Below, in pieces: positions 17,014-25,943 of a DNA stretch of 64,000 nt. The stretch lies in the NCBI GenBank assembly GCA_022644775.1, contig JALCHN010000002.1, positions 30,707 through 94,706 of the forward strand. The letters run 5' to 3'. A model generated the notes under the pieces. That model saw nothing but the letters and a program-made list of their open reading frames with translations. It was not told where the DNA came from and did not search any database. Both the position numbers and the translations under genes were made by a program. Position 1 is the first letter of the stretch. Each line of letters begins with the position of its first letter. This DNA comes from Eggerthellaceae bacterium. GTDB lineage: Bacteria; Actinomycetota; Coriobacteriia; Coriobacteriales; Eggerthellaceae.

Positions 17014-18522
17014 TTATTTGCCCAGGTCAACTCCTTCGATGAGGTCCATGAGCTCCTCCCGGGAGGAAATGCCGAGTTTCTGGTAGATGTTCTTGCGGTG
17101 GGTGCGGATCGTGGATTCGGCGACCACGAGCTCCTGGGCGGCCCGTACCGCCGAGCGGCCGCGGCCGAGCAGGGCGAGCACATCGGTCTCGCGCGGCGTG
17201 AGCTTGTAGGCCGCCGCGATCGCCTCGCAGCGCTCGGCGTAGGTATCGACTGCCTGTTGAGCGGATTTCACCGAATCGATGCCCGCCAAGAGCCCGCGCC
17301 ACAGGCGCTGGCCCGGCACGACGGCGAACAGGGCGACCGTGCCCGCCATGAGCGCGACGGCGGTGGGGTAGAGCGCAGCGGTGGCGCTGTCGATGTGCAG
17401 GGGCGCGTTCACGATCAAATCGACCAGGCAGAGCGTGACGAGTGCCAGGCTCGCACCCGGCAGGGCGAGCGAGGACATGCGGCCGGCGGCCACGACGAGC
17501 ATGGTGCCCATGAGGGCGGCATAGACCACGCAGTAGGCCACGGCCCCGCTCATGACGGCCGCCCGCGTCTGCGCGGGGTCGACGAGCACCCCTACAGCAA
17601 AGGTGGCGAAGGCGACGAGGGGCAAGAAGAAGCGATATGCGAAGGTGATGAGCCCCTGGTCGCTTTTGAAGCGGGCGAGCGGCGTCAACGCTGCGAGCCC
17701 CGCCATCGCGCAGACGGCATCGGGCAGGTCGGCTGCCTGGCGCACCGTGGGCATAAGGCCGCAGACCGCGTCGAAGAGGAGCAGCACGGCCAGGGGCGCC
17801 ACGATGAAGAAGAGGGCGCGGGCAACGGGCGATTCTATTTGGCCGCCGTCGAGCAACGAAGCGTCCATATGGCCGAAGACGTCCCACCAGTTGCTCTGCT
17901 CGGAATCGTTGTGTCGGGAAGCGCCGCCGCGTCGTGCAGAGGCGTGCAGGCACCCCGCGATAGCGACGACGGCGCTTGTAGCCAAGAGAGCGCGGGTGAC
18001 GTCGGGGCCGGCGAAGGCGAGCGCGATGCTCGCCGCCCCGATTGCCAAGCAGATGCCCACGGTGGTCGCGAGCGCGCGTCGGAAGTCGGCGATGCCCAAA
18101 AGGCTGAACCAGGTGAGGGCGAGCACGGCCGACCCTGCGCCCGTAAGCAGGCCGGCCGTCGTTTCCCAGGCGAAGCCCGAAAGGATGCCGAAGCTCCAGG
18201 AGGCAAGCACTGCGGCGCCCGCCGCATAACAGGTGGCGCCCGCAAGGAGCACGGGGCGGCCAATTCGTGCGTAGGCGGTTTTCAGCAGGCAGACGAACAG
18301 GTAGCCGAGCGCAACTGCCATGACCGCCAGACAGAAGGCGTGCAGAAAGGGGGCCGACGAATCGAGGACCCGGCTCTCTCCGTCGGCGCCCCGAGCGATG
18401 ACCTTGTCCCAGGCGCCCAAAGCGGGAAGGGTGAGCGGGCTCGTGGCGGCGAAGACGAACAGGGCGACCGCGTCGAAGCCGCGAAGCGAGCCTGCTTGCC
18501 AGTGTCGGTCTTCTGATCGCAT
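17014..18522 (-). CDS. LuxR-family regulator with a multi-spanning membrane sensor domain
   Basis: A 502-aa protein. Residues 1 to about 420 are a series of roughly a dozen hydrophobic spans. The last 70 residues are a LuxR-type helix-turn-helix (YKLTPRETDVLALLGRG, ESTIRTHRKNIYQKLGISS). This architecture, a membrane domain fused to a LuxR HTH, is abundant in Eggerthellaceae and presumably senses a compound at the membrane. The start at 18522 (MRSEDRHW) is chosen because AGGAAGG lies just before it; an ATG nine codons upstream has no such site. It sits between the lipoprotein gene and divergent apbE, so control of this flavin locus is the simplest inference. Confidence 0.88.
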   Translation of the reverse strand: MRSEDRHWQAGSLRGFDAVALFVFAATSPLTLPALGAWDKVIARGADGESRVLDSSAPFLHAFCLAVMAVALGYLFVCLLKTAYARIGRPVLLAGATCYAAGAAVLASWSFGILSGFAWETTAGLLTGAGSAVLALTWFSLLGIADFRRALATTVGICLAIGAASIALAFAGPDVTRALLATSAVVAIAGCLHASARRGGASRHNDSEQSNWWDVFGHMDASLLDGGQIESPVARALFFIVAPLAVLLLFDAVCGLMPTVRQAADLPDAVCAMAGLAALTPLARFKSDQGLITFAYRFFLPLVAFATFAVGVLVDPAQTRAAVMSGAVAYCVVYAALMGTMLVVAAGRMSSLALPGASLALVTLCLVDLIVNAPLHIDSATAALYPTAVALMAGTVALFAVVPGQRLWRGLLAGIDSVKSAQQAVDTYAERCEAIAAAYKLTPRETDVLALLGRGRSAVRAAQELVVAESTIRTHRKNIYQKLGISSREELMDLIEGVDLGK

Positions 18523-18654
18523 GACGCCCTTCCTTTCGTTACGGGACATTCGTGCCCTCGGTTGGGCGTGGCGTACAGTATAGTTGAAGGCCGAACGAGC
18601 AGCGCCGACGTCCGCCGCTTGCGCCGGCTGCCTAACTGAAAGGGGCTCATCGCC

Positions 18655-19587
18655 ATGGATACGCGGGAATTCTTCCTTTTCGACACGGTCAACACCGTGA
18701 CGGCGCCCGTCCTTTCCGACGAGACGATGGCGGCGGTCGAGTCTGCCTGCCTGCGCTACGAAAAGCTCTTTTCTCGCTTTGACGAAGGCGGCGAGCTCTA
18801 CCGCGTCAACCATGCGCGCGGCCGCGAAGTCGAGGTCGACCCCGAACTTGCCTGCTTCATCGCCCGGGCGCTCGACTACTGCGCCGCTTCCGACGGGCTC
18901 TTCGACATCACGATGGGCGCGGTCACGCGTTTGTGGGACTTCAAGCACGGCACGGTGCCCGCCGAAGACGACGTGCGGGCTGCCCTTTCCCACGTCGATT
19001 GGCGCGGCGTGCACGTGGGGGAGGCGAGCGTACGGCTCGACGACCCCGAAGCGGTTCTCGAGCTCGGCGGCATCGCCAAGGGCTACATCGCCGACGGCGT
19101 GCTCGACGTCCTTGCCGATCGCGGGGTCGACCATGCGATCGTGAACCTGGGCGGCAACGTGGCCGTGCGGGGAGGCCGTCCCGACGGGACCCCTTGGCAG
19201 GTGGGTCTGCGCCAGCCGCTTGCCTCGCACGACATGCCGATTCTCCAATCCTTCGCCGTGGTGGGCGTGACGAACGGGTCTGTGGTGACGAGCGGCGTCT
19301 ACGAGCGGGCCTTCGAGCGCGATGGGCGGTCCTATCACCACATCCTCGACCCGCGCACGGGCTTTCCGGCCCGCACCGACGTCGTGAGCGCGACCGTGAT
19401 CTCGCCCACCTCCCTCGACGGCGACGGGTATTCCACGACGCTCGTGCTGATGGGCGTCGACCGCGCGCTCGAGTTCGCCCTCGCCCGGCCCGACCTCGAC
19501 ATCGTCTTGGTCGACGACCACGGCCAGGTGCTCGCCACGCCTGGGGTGGGCGAGCGCATTCCTTTCCGGCTGGTCGACGGCCAGTAG
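18655..19587 (+). CDS. apbE: FAD:protein FMN transferase
   Basis: A 310-aa ApbE-family enzyme that moves FMN from FAD to a threonine of target proteins. Motifs: LGGIAKGY (137-144), NLGGN (164-168), TSGVYERAF (212-220), HHILDPRTGFPA (228-239) and DGDGYSTT (255-262) in the metal-binding region. There is no signal peptide or lipobox; the protein begins MDTREFFLFDTVNTVTAPV. It should act in the cytoplasm, matching a target exported folded by Tat. It is divergent from the LuxR gene across 132 bases, with TATAGT near 18578 as a possible -10. AAAGGGG precedes the start. Confidence 0.93.
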   Translation: MDTREFFLFDTVNTVTAPVLSDETMAAVESACLRYEKLFSRFDEGGELYRVNHARGREVEVDPELACFIARALDYCAASDGLFDITMGAVTRLWDFKHGTVPAEDDVRAALSHVDWRGVHVGEASVRLDDPEAVLELGGIAKGYIADGVLDVLADRGVDHAIVNLGGNVAVRGGRPDGTPWQVGLRQPLASHDMPILQSFAVVGVTNGSVVTSGVYERAFERDGRSYHHILDPRTGFPARTDVVSATVISPTSLDGDGYSTTLVLMGVDRALEFALARPDLDIVLVDDHGQVLATPGVGERIPFRLVDGQ

Positions 19588-19593
19588 GGCGCG

Positions 19594-20487
19594 CTAGGAG
19601 CGCTCGCTCCGCGTGAAGGCGGCCATGCGCTCCAGCGCATCCTTGTGCTCGGGGAAGGCGCTCATGAGGGCGCCGCAGTGGGGCAGGTCCTCGTAGCAGT
19701 GCGCCTCGACGCGCACGTCGCTTGCGCGCATCTCGTCTGTGAGCAGCTCGTTCTGCTCGCGGTACATTTCCCGGCCCCCGTAGAGTAGAAGCGTGGGCGG
19801 GAAATGGTGGTCGAAGGTGATGCTGCGCGGGTTCACGAGCGCGCTTTCCAGCGAGAGCGGGCCGAAGAAGCTCTTCTGCATCGTTTCGGGGAAGGCGCTC
19901 GACACGAGCTGGTCGGCGCCCTCGTGGGCCTTAAGGCTCGCGCGCTGTTCCCCTTCGGCCAGGCCCGTGTCGGGCGAGACGCAGATGAGGCCCGTGGGCT
20001 TGGCGTCGGTCTGGGCGCAGATCGCCAGGCAGAGGTTGGCGCCGATGCCATCGCCGGCGAGATAGGTGTTCTCCTTGCCCTGCTGCACGTAGGCGTCGAT
20101 GTAGAGCCGCTCGATCCAGTTCATCGCGTCGATCGCGTTGTGGCCGGGGCCTTTGGGGTAGCGGCCCACGATCACGCGGGCCTGGGCCGCTGCGGCCAGG
20201 CGGGCGGCCGCAACCAGCTGGAAGGACAGGGGCTCGAGCGTGCCGGCGCCGCCGGGGGCGCACACGATCGCCGTGCGGGGCGCCGCGCCTTTAGGCTCGA
20301 AGGCGACGTAGAGGAAGTCTCGGAAGGCGCCCTCCTCTACACGCGCCGTGCGGGCGGCGGCGCGGGGTACGTGCATGTCGGTGCCGGGGTCGGCGGCATA
20401 GGCTCGAAGCGACGACTTCACCAGGTTGCCCAGCTGGTGGTTGACGAAGCCGGCGACGGCGTCGAAGGCCCGTGCGCGCTTGCTCAT
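19594..20487 (-). CDS. Alpha/beta-hydrolase-fold protein without the nucleophile serine
   Basis: A 297-aa protein resembling hormone-sensitive-lipase/esterase proteins: an oxyanion-like CAPGGAGTL (76-84), nucleophile elbow AGDGIGANL (144-152), LLLYGGRE with Glu240 at the acid position, and LPHCG with His270. The elbow in active enzymes is GDSAG; here Gly147 replaces the serine (codon GGC), so ordinary esterase chemistry should not work. The start overlaps the ygiQ stop (ATGA), so it is translationally coupled to that gene. An in-frame extension upstream lies inside ygiQ and is rejected. Converges on apbE with six bases between. Role unknown. Confidence 0.78.
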   Translation of the reverse strand: MSKRARAFDAVAGFVNHQLGNLVKSSLRAYAADPGTDMHVPRAAARTARVEEGAFRDFLYVAFEPKGAAPRTAIVCAPGGAGTLEPLSFQLVAAARLAAAAQARVIVGRYPKGPGHNAIDAMNWIERLYIDAYVQQGKENTYLAGDGIGANLCLAICAQTDAKPTGLICVSPDTGLAEGEQRASLKAHEGADQLVSSAFPETMQKSFFGPLSLESALVNPRSITFDHHFPPTLLLYGGREMYREQNELLTDEMRASDVRVEAHCYEDLPHCGALMSAFPEHKDALERMAAFTRSERS

Positions 20488-22568
20488 CGTGCGCTCGCCC
20501 CCGTCGTGCCGCGTCCCGATTGGGTCCGGGTGCCTGCGCGCTTCGTGCCGCCCTTGCCGCGTGTGCCGGCTGCGCCGTTTGTGCGGTTGTCCTTGCCGTG
20601 CGCGCCCCGGGCCCGCGCGCTTGCGCCGGAGCGGCCGTTGGCGCCCTTGCGCGAACGGCCCTCCTGCGCCGGGCGCCGGCCGTTGCTGGCGCCTCCGCGT
20701 TTCGCCTTGTCGCCGGCGTGCGGGCGACTTTCGCCCTTTTCGGGCTTCACCAGGCACTTCGGCCCGTAGCCGATAAGGTCCTCGCGATGGGCGGCCATAA
20801 GCGCCTCCCGCACGAGGGGTCGGTTCTTGGGGTTGCGGTACTGGATGAGCGCCCGCTGCATGGCTTTTTCGTGCGGGCTGCGCGGGCAGTAGACCGCCTC
20901 CATCGTGCGCGGGTCGACGCCCGTGTAGTAGATGCAGGTCGAAATCGTCGAGGGCGTGGGGTAGAAGTCCGACACCTGTTCGGGGTTGAAGCCCAAATCG
21001 CGGCAGAATTCGGCGAGCTCGACGGCCTCCTTCATCGTGGATCCGGGATGCGAGGACATGAGGTAGGGCAGGACGTACTGCTCCTTGCCAATTTCCCTCG
21101 TGTAGTCGTTGAAGGCGTCGACGAACCGCTCGTAGACCGCATTGCTCGGCTTGCCCATCACCTTGAGCACCGTGTCGGACACGTGCTCGGGTGCGAGCCG
21201 CAGCTGGCCGCTCACGTGGTAGCGCACGAGCTCGTGGAAGAAGGTGGGGTCGGGATCGAGCAGGACGTAGTCGAAGCGGATCCCGCTGCGGATGAAGACC
21301 TTCTTCACTCCGGGCAGGGCGCGCAGCTCACGTAAGAGCTCCACGTAGTCCTCGTGCGTAACGGTGAGCTTGCTGCAGGGTTCGGGCGACAGGCACCGCT
21401 TGGTGGGGCAGGCCCCGTGCTTGGCCTGCTTGGCGCAGGCGGGCACGCGGAAGTTGGCGGTGGGGCCGCCCACGTCGTGGATGTAGCCCTTGAAATCGGG
21501 GTCGCGAATCATCTCTTTCGCTTCGGCCACGATGCTCTCCCGGCTGCGGGCTTGGATGATCCGCCCCTGGTGGAAGTTGAGCGAGCAGAAGGCGCAGTCG
21601 CCCAGGCAGCCGCGGTTGCTCGTGAGGCTGAACTTCACTTCGGCAAGGGCCGGGATGCCGCCCGCGGCCGCGTAGTCGGGGTGCCAGGTGCGCGTGTAGG
21701 GGAAGCGGTAGAGCTCGTCGAATTCGGGCGTGGACAGGGGCTCGCTCGGCGGGTTCTGCACCACGTAGACGCCGTGGGGGTATTCCTCCACAAGCGTGCG
21801 GGCCGAAAAGGGGTCGAGGTTGCGGTACTGCACGCCGAAGCTGCGGGCGTAGTTGAGCTTGTCGGCTTCCAGCTCTTCCCAACTGGGCAGCATGACGGGA
21901 CGGTCGCAGTGGTCGATCGACCGGCATCGGTAGACCGTGCCCGGAATGAAGGTGAGGTCGGCGACCGAAAGGCCGGCATCGAGCGCTTCGGCGATAGCGA
22001 CGATCGACTTCTCGCCCATGCCGTAGCTAATAAGGTCGGCGCCCGAATCGAGCAGGATCGACCGCTTGAGCTTGTCCTGCCAGTAGTCGTAGTGGGCCAG
22101 GCGGCGAAGGCTTGCCTCGATGCCGCCGAGCACGATCGGCACGTCCTTGTAGGTGCGGCGGATCAGGTTGCCGTAGACGACCGCGGCATGGTCGGGGCGC
22201 AGGCCCATCTCTCCGCCGGGCGAATAGTAGTCGTAGCGGCGGCGGCGCTTGGCCACCGTGTAGTGGTTGACCATCGAGTCCATCGCGCCGGCGGAGACTA
22301 AAAAGGCCAGGCGCGGGCGGCCGAAGACGTCGATCGAGGCGGGGTCGTGCCAGTCGGGCTGGGCGATGATGCCCACCGAATAGCCGTGCGCTTCCAGCAG
22401 CCGGGTGAGGATCGCCATGCCGAAGGAGGGATGGTCGACGTAGGCGTCGCCCGACACGAAGACGAAATCGACTTCGTTCCACCCGCGCGCTGCCGCATCG
22501 GCGCGGGTGACGGGCAGGAAGGCCGACCGGTCGGGCAGGGGCGCGGGTTCGTGCTTCTTGTGCGCCAT
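20484..22568 (-). CDS. YgiQ-family radical SAM protein
   Basis: A 694-aa radical SAM protein. An N-terminal B12-binding-like region (VSGDAYVDHPSFGMAILTRL) precedes the 4Fe-4S motif CLGDCAFC (Cys321, Cys325, Cys328) and conserved EHVSDTVLKVMGKP. The last 86 residues (609-694) are a low-complexity tail of Arg, Lys, Gly, Ala and Ser, probably disordered and RNA- or membrane-associated. The reaction of the YgiQ family is not settled. It is followed by the serine-less hydrolase (overlap) and preceded by tcdA with four bases between, so the three are one operon. Confidence 0.9.
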   Translation of the reverse strand: MAHKKHEPAPLPDRSAFLPVTRADAAARGWNEVDFVFVSGDAYVDHPSFGMAILTRLLEAHGYSVGIIAQPDWHDPASIDVFGRPRLAFLVSAGAMDSMVNHYTVAKRRRRYDYYSPGGEMGLRPDHAAVVYGNLIRRTYKDVPIVLGGIEASLRRLAHYDYWQDKLKRSILLDSGADLISYGMGEKSIVAIAEALDAGLSVADLTFIPGTVYRCRSIDHCDRPVMLPSWEELEADKLNYARSFGVQYRNLDPFSARTLVEEYPHGVYVVQNPPSEPLSTPEFDELYRFPYTRTWHPDYAAAGGIPALAEVKFSLTSNRGCLGDCAFCSLNFHQGRIIQARSRESIVAEAKEMIRDPDFKGYIHDVGGPTANFRVPACAKQAKHGACPTKRCLSPEPCSKLTVTHEDYVELLRELRALPGVKKVFIRSGIRFDYVLLDPDPTFFHELVRYHVSGQLRLAPEHVSDTVLKVMGKPSNAVYERFVDAFNDYTREIGKEQYVLPYLMSSHPGSTMKEAVELAEFCRDLGFNPEQVSDFYPTPSTISTCIYYTGVDPRTMEAVYCPRSPHEKAMQRALIQYRNPKNRPLVREALMAAHREDLIGYGPKCLVKPEKGESRPHAGDKAKRGGASNGRRPAQEGRSRKGANGRSGASARARGAHGKDNRTNGAAGTRGKGGTKRAGTRTQSGRGTTGASAR

Positions 22569-22572
22569 GGGC

Positions 22573-23361
22573 CTACGCGTCCTGTTCCGCGTCGGCTTCG
22601 ATCGCGGGCGCCACGAGGTCGCGCACCGCTTCCGACGCGCAGATCATCCCCACCACGGGCGGGACGAAGGGGCTCGAGCCGGGGATGTCGCGCTTGTCGG
22701 TGCAGTGGCGCTGGGCTTCGGGCGGGCAGACGCAGTGGTAGCGGCAGCTGATCGACACGTCGTTGACGGGGCGGATCGGGCGCTCTTTGGAATAGACCAC
22801 CTTCACGTGGTCGATCCCGCGCTTGCGCAGTTCCTTGCGGACGATTTTAGCCAGGGGGCAGACGCTCGTCTTGGATATGTCGGCCACCTCGAAGGCCGTG
22901 GGGTCGAGCTTGTTGCCCGCGCCCATGCTCGAGATGATCGGCGTGCCGGCACCGTGCGCCCGCTCGATCAGGGCGAGCTTGGCGGTGACCGTGTCGACCG
23001 CGTCGACGATGTAGTCGTAATCGGCGAAGTCGAACCGGTCGGCCGTCTGCGGCAGGTAGAAGCATTTGTGCACGCGCACCTGGCAGTGGGGGTTGATCGC
23101 GCGGATGCGCGCGGTCATGACATCGGCCTTGTACTGGCCGATCGTTTCGGTCGTGGCGACGATCTGCCGGTTGATGTTGGTGAGGCATACGACGTCGTCG
23201 TCCACCAGGTCGATTGCGCCGACGCCGCTGCGCGCGAGCCCTTCGGCCGCGTAGCCGCCCACGCCCCCCACGCCGAACACGGCGACGCGGGCGTTGGCGA
23301 GCGCGTCCATCGCGGCGGCGCCTAAGAGCAGTTGGGTGCGGGAGAATTGGGAAAGTGCCAT
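22573..23361 (-). CDS. tcdA: tRNA threonylcarbamoyladenosine dehydratase (TcdA/HesA-MoeB-ThiF family)
   Basis: A 262-aa E1-like ATPase that cyclises t6A at tRNA position 37. Evidence: nucleotide loop VFGVGGVGGYAAEGLARSG, DDDVVCLTNINRQ, ISSMGAGNKLDP, and the C-terminal SFVPPVVGMICA typical of TcdA. Extra cysteines (CRYHCVCPP, HC) lie at 205-225 and could bind metal. The start MALSQFSRTQLLLG at 23361 fits the family; an upstream extension has no homology. First gene of the minus-strand operon with ygiQ. Confidence 0.88.
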   Translation of the reverse strand: MALSQFSRTQLLLGAAAMDALANARVAVFGVGGVGGYAAEGLARSGVGAIDLVDDDVVCLTNINRQIVATTETIGQYKADVMTARIRAINPHCQVRVHKCFYLPQTADRFDFADYDYIVDAVDTVTAKLALIERAHGAGTPIISSMGAGNKLDPTAFEVADISKTSVCPLAKIVRKELRKRGIDHVKVVYSKERPIRPVNDVSISCRYHCVCPPEAQRHCTDKRDIPGSSPFVPPVVGMICASEAVRDLVAPAIEADAEQDA

Positions 23362-23570
23362 GACCGTCTTTCGTTTGAGGAAGGGATTTTCCAGGCAAGT
23401 ATAGGAGATGCGGAAGACGCCGACAAAGGGCTCCCGCCACACTGCGCAGCATCGCCATCTGCATCCGAAGCGCCGCGCTTCCGTTGAAGATTTTGTTGTT
23501 GCCGCGGTCTCAAAAATGCACGAGTTCTCTCACATTTGTCCAAATGCGCGTGTTTTCCCTGTTCATCTTA

Positions 23571-23599
23571 TTGAACGGCACCGCGCGCGCCATTACACT
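23571..23599 (+). promoter_or_regulatory. Sigma-70-type promoter of the radical SAM/SPASM gene
   Basis: TTGAAC (23571-23576) and TACACT (23594-23599) with an exact 17-base spacer. It lies in the 292-base gap between divergent genes, 55 bases before the start. Confidence 0.75.
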
Positions 23600-23653
23600 C
23601 CCAAGAGTTATTGAGAACGCGTATTCATTCGGCACGAAAAAAGAGGATGGAAT

Positions 23654-25003
23654 ATGGCAAACAAAGTAGCTGACTTCGGCATCCGCACGGGGATCAAGCT
23701 CCTCCGCACGAATCCGGACAAGGCCCTTCCCATGCTTCTCAAGGGCTTCGACGCCATCTCCCATGGCGAAATGCCCTCGCAGCGCAAGGTGTTCCACGAC
23801 GTCATCGACGACCCGAACTCCAACGGCTATCACATGATCAAGAAGGCTCTGGAAGACTTCGACCCGGGCGTTATCGAAACGTTCGTGTCTAACTTCCTGC
23901 TCAATGCGAGCATGACCGGTTGGCAGCGCCAGCAGGAATGCCGCGAAAAGTACGGCTGCAACATCCCGTGGGCCATCCTGCTCGATCCCACGAGCGCCTG
24001 CAACCTGCACTGCAAGGGCTGCTGGGCGGCCGACTACGGCAACCGCATGAACCTGTCCTTCGAGGACATCGACTCGATCATCACGCAGGGCAAAGAGCTC
24101 GGCGTCTACATGTACATCTACACCGGCGGCGAGCCCCTGGTACGCAAGAAGGACATCATTCGCCTGTGCGAGAAGCACAGCGACTGCGTCTTCCTCTGCT
24201 TCACCAACGGCACGCTCATCGACGAGGAATTCTGCGAGGACCTGCTGCGCGTGAAGAACTTCATGCCGGCCATCTCGATCGAGGGCAACGAAGAGACCAC
24301 CGACGCGCGCCGCGGCGACGGCGTCTACGATTCGGTGCAGCGCGCCATGAAGCTCATGCGCGACCATCGCCTGCCCTTCGGCACGAGCTGCTGCTACACG
24401 CGCCAGAACATGGAGCGCATCTCCGACGACGCTTTCATGGACATGCTCGTGAAGAACGGCGCCATGTTCGCTTGGTACTTCCACTACTTCCCGGTGGGAT
24501 CCGACGCCGACCTCGAGCTGCTCCCCACGCCCGAACAGCGCAAGGAGATGTACAAGCGCATCCGCTACTACCGCCATCACAAGGACCTCTTCGTCATGGA
24601 CTTCCAGAACGACGGCGAGTACGTGCAGGGCTGCATCGCGGGCGGCCGCCGCTACTTCCACATCAACGCCAACGGCGACTGCGACCCCTGCGTGTTCATC
24701 CACTTCAGCGACCGCAACATCCATGACTACAGTCTGCTCGACTGCCTGCGCGGGCCGCTTTTCATGGCCTACCACGACGGTCAGCCCTTCAACGAGAACA
24801 TGCTCAAGCCCTGCCCGCTGCTCGAGAACCCGGGCAAGCTCACCGAAATGGTGAACAAGACGGGCGCCAAGTCGACCAACCTCGAGGCCGACGAAACGGC
24901 AGAAGAGCTGCAGGCGCGCGCCGAGAAGTACGCCGCCGACTGGTCGGACACCGCCGACGACATCTGGAAGAAGCATCCGCACAAGATGATCTTCACCCGC
25001 TAA
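23654..25003 (+). CDS. Radical SAM protein with a SPASM-like C-terminal domain
   Basis: A 449-aa protein. The radical SAM cluster motif is CNLHCKGCW (Cys116, Cys120, Cys123), followed by YTGGEPL. The C-terminal region CIAGGRRYFHINANGDCDPC (Cys327, 343, 346, with further Cys364 and Cys387) looks like a SPASM site for an extra Fe-S cluster. SPASM enzymes modify peptides, proteins or small molecules; no precursor peptide is visible next to it. A 115-residue helical N-terminal extension precedes the core. The gene stands alone between its own promoter and terminator. Substrate unknown. Confidence 0.88.
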   Translation: MANKVADFGIRTGIKLLRTNPDKALPMLLKGFDAISHGEMPSQRKVFHDVIDDPNSNGYHMIKKALEDFDPGVIETFVSNFLLNASMTGWQRQQECREKYGCNIPWAILLDPTSACNLHCKGCWAADYGNRMNLSFEDIDSIITQGKELGVYMYIYTGGEPLVRKKDIIRLCEKHSDCVFLCFTNGTLIDEEFCEDLLRVKNFMPAISIEGNEETTDARRGDGVYDSVQRAMKLMRDHRLPFGTSCCYTRQNMERISDDAFMDMLVKNGAMFAWYFHYFPVGSDADLELLPTPEQRKEMYKRIRYYRHHKDLFVMDFQNDGEYVQGCIAGGRRYFHINANGDCDPCVFIHFSDRNIHDYSLLDCLRGPLFMAYHDGQPFNENMLKPCPLLENPGKLTEMVNKTGAKSTNLEADETAEELQARAEKYAADWSDTADDIWKKHPHKMIFTR

Positions 25004-25018
25004 TCCGCATCGATGGGG

Positions 25019-25050
25019 AAGGGGAGCCGCGCAGAGCGGCTCCCCTTTTT
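25019..25050 (+). terminator. Intrinsic terminator
   Basis: A ten-base stem GGGGAGCCGC / GCGGCTCCCC around GCAGA, followed by five T's. Confidence 0.93.
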
Positions 25051-25133
25051 CGTGTCGGTTACCGGCTGGTCGCCGTGCGCGGGCTCCGCGCCCGCATTGC
25101 TACAATAGGGTCACCCGACAAAGGAGAGTCTGC

Positions 25134-25928
25134 ATGCGTATTGGTTTCATCGGCGCGGGCAACATGGCGCGCGCCATCATCGGCGGCATCATTAAAAGCG
25201 GCGTGGCGGCGCCCGGCGACCTGGTCGCGAGCGCTCCCACCCAGGCGACGCGCGACGCGGTCGCGGCCGATCTGGGCATTCGCACCACGGCCAGCAACGT
25301 CGAGGTCGTGCGCGAAAGCGACGTCGTCGTGCTCGCCGTCAAGCCCGGCGTGCTCGAAAGCGTGATCGACGAGATCAGCGACGAGCCCTTCGACGAGAAG
25401 CTCGTCGTGTCGATCGCCGCGGGCAAGGACATCCACTGGCTCGAAGACGCCTTCGGCAAGGAGATGCGGCTCGTGCGTACCATGCCCAACACGCCCGCCC
25501 TGGTGGGCGAGGGCTTCACGGCCATCTGCCCCAACGAAGACGCGACCGAAGAGGACGTCGACGCGGTTTTCCGCATCTTCCGTAGCGTGGGGTCGGCCGA
25601 GCAGATGTCCGAACGCATGGTCGACGTGGTCGGCGCGCTCGCCGGCTCGAGCCCGGCCTACGTCTTCATGTTCATCGAGGCGCTGGCCGACGCCGCTGTT
25701 GCCGAAGGCATGCGCCGCAACGTGGCCTATCGCGTGGCCGCGCAGGCGGTGCTCGGCAGCGCCAAGATGGTGCTCGATTCGGGCGAGCACCCCGCCGCGC
25801 TCAAGGACATGGTCTGCAGCCCGGGCGGCACGACGATCGAAGGCGTGCAGGTCCTCGAAGAGGGCGGCATGCGGGCGGCGGTCATGAACGCGATCCGCGC
25901 GGCCGTGGCCAAGACCCAGGTCCTCTAG
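25134..25928 (+). CDS. proC: Pyrroline-5-carboxylate reductase
   Basis: Last step of proline synthesis (NAD(P)H-dependent), 264 aa, the normal family length. The Rossmann start is MRIGFIGAGNMARAI. Also visible are VLAVKPGVLESV, RTMPNTPALVGEG, GSSPAYVFMFIEALADA and SPGGTTIEG near the C-terminus. AAAGGAG precedes the ATG, and TACAAT at 25101-25106 is a plausible -10. The LOG gene follows by 15 bases. Confidence 0.96.
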   Translation: MRIGFIGAGNMARAIIGGIIKSGVAAPGDLVASAPTQATRDAVAADLGIRTTASNVEVVRESDVVVLAVKPGVLESVIDEISDEPFDEKLVVSIAAGKDIHWLEDAFGKEMRLVRTMPNTPALVGEGFTAICPNEDATEEDVDAVFRIFRSVGSAEQMSERMVDVVGALAGSSPAYVFMFIEALADAAVAEGMRRNVAYRVAAQAVLGSAKMVLDSGEHPAALKDMVCSPGGTTIEGVQVLEEGGMRAAVMNAIRAAVAKTQVL

Positions 25929-25943
25929 GGAAGGCGGCAGCTG

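Noticed and set aside
17014..19521. Extended N-terminus of the LuxR regulator across apbE
   Set aside because: The extra residues are antisense to apbE and lack homology; a good ribosome-binding site supports the start at 18522.
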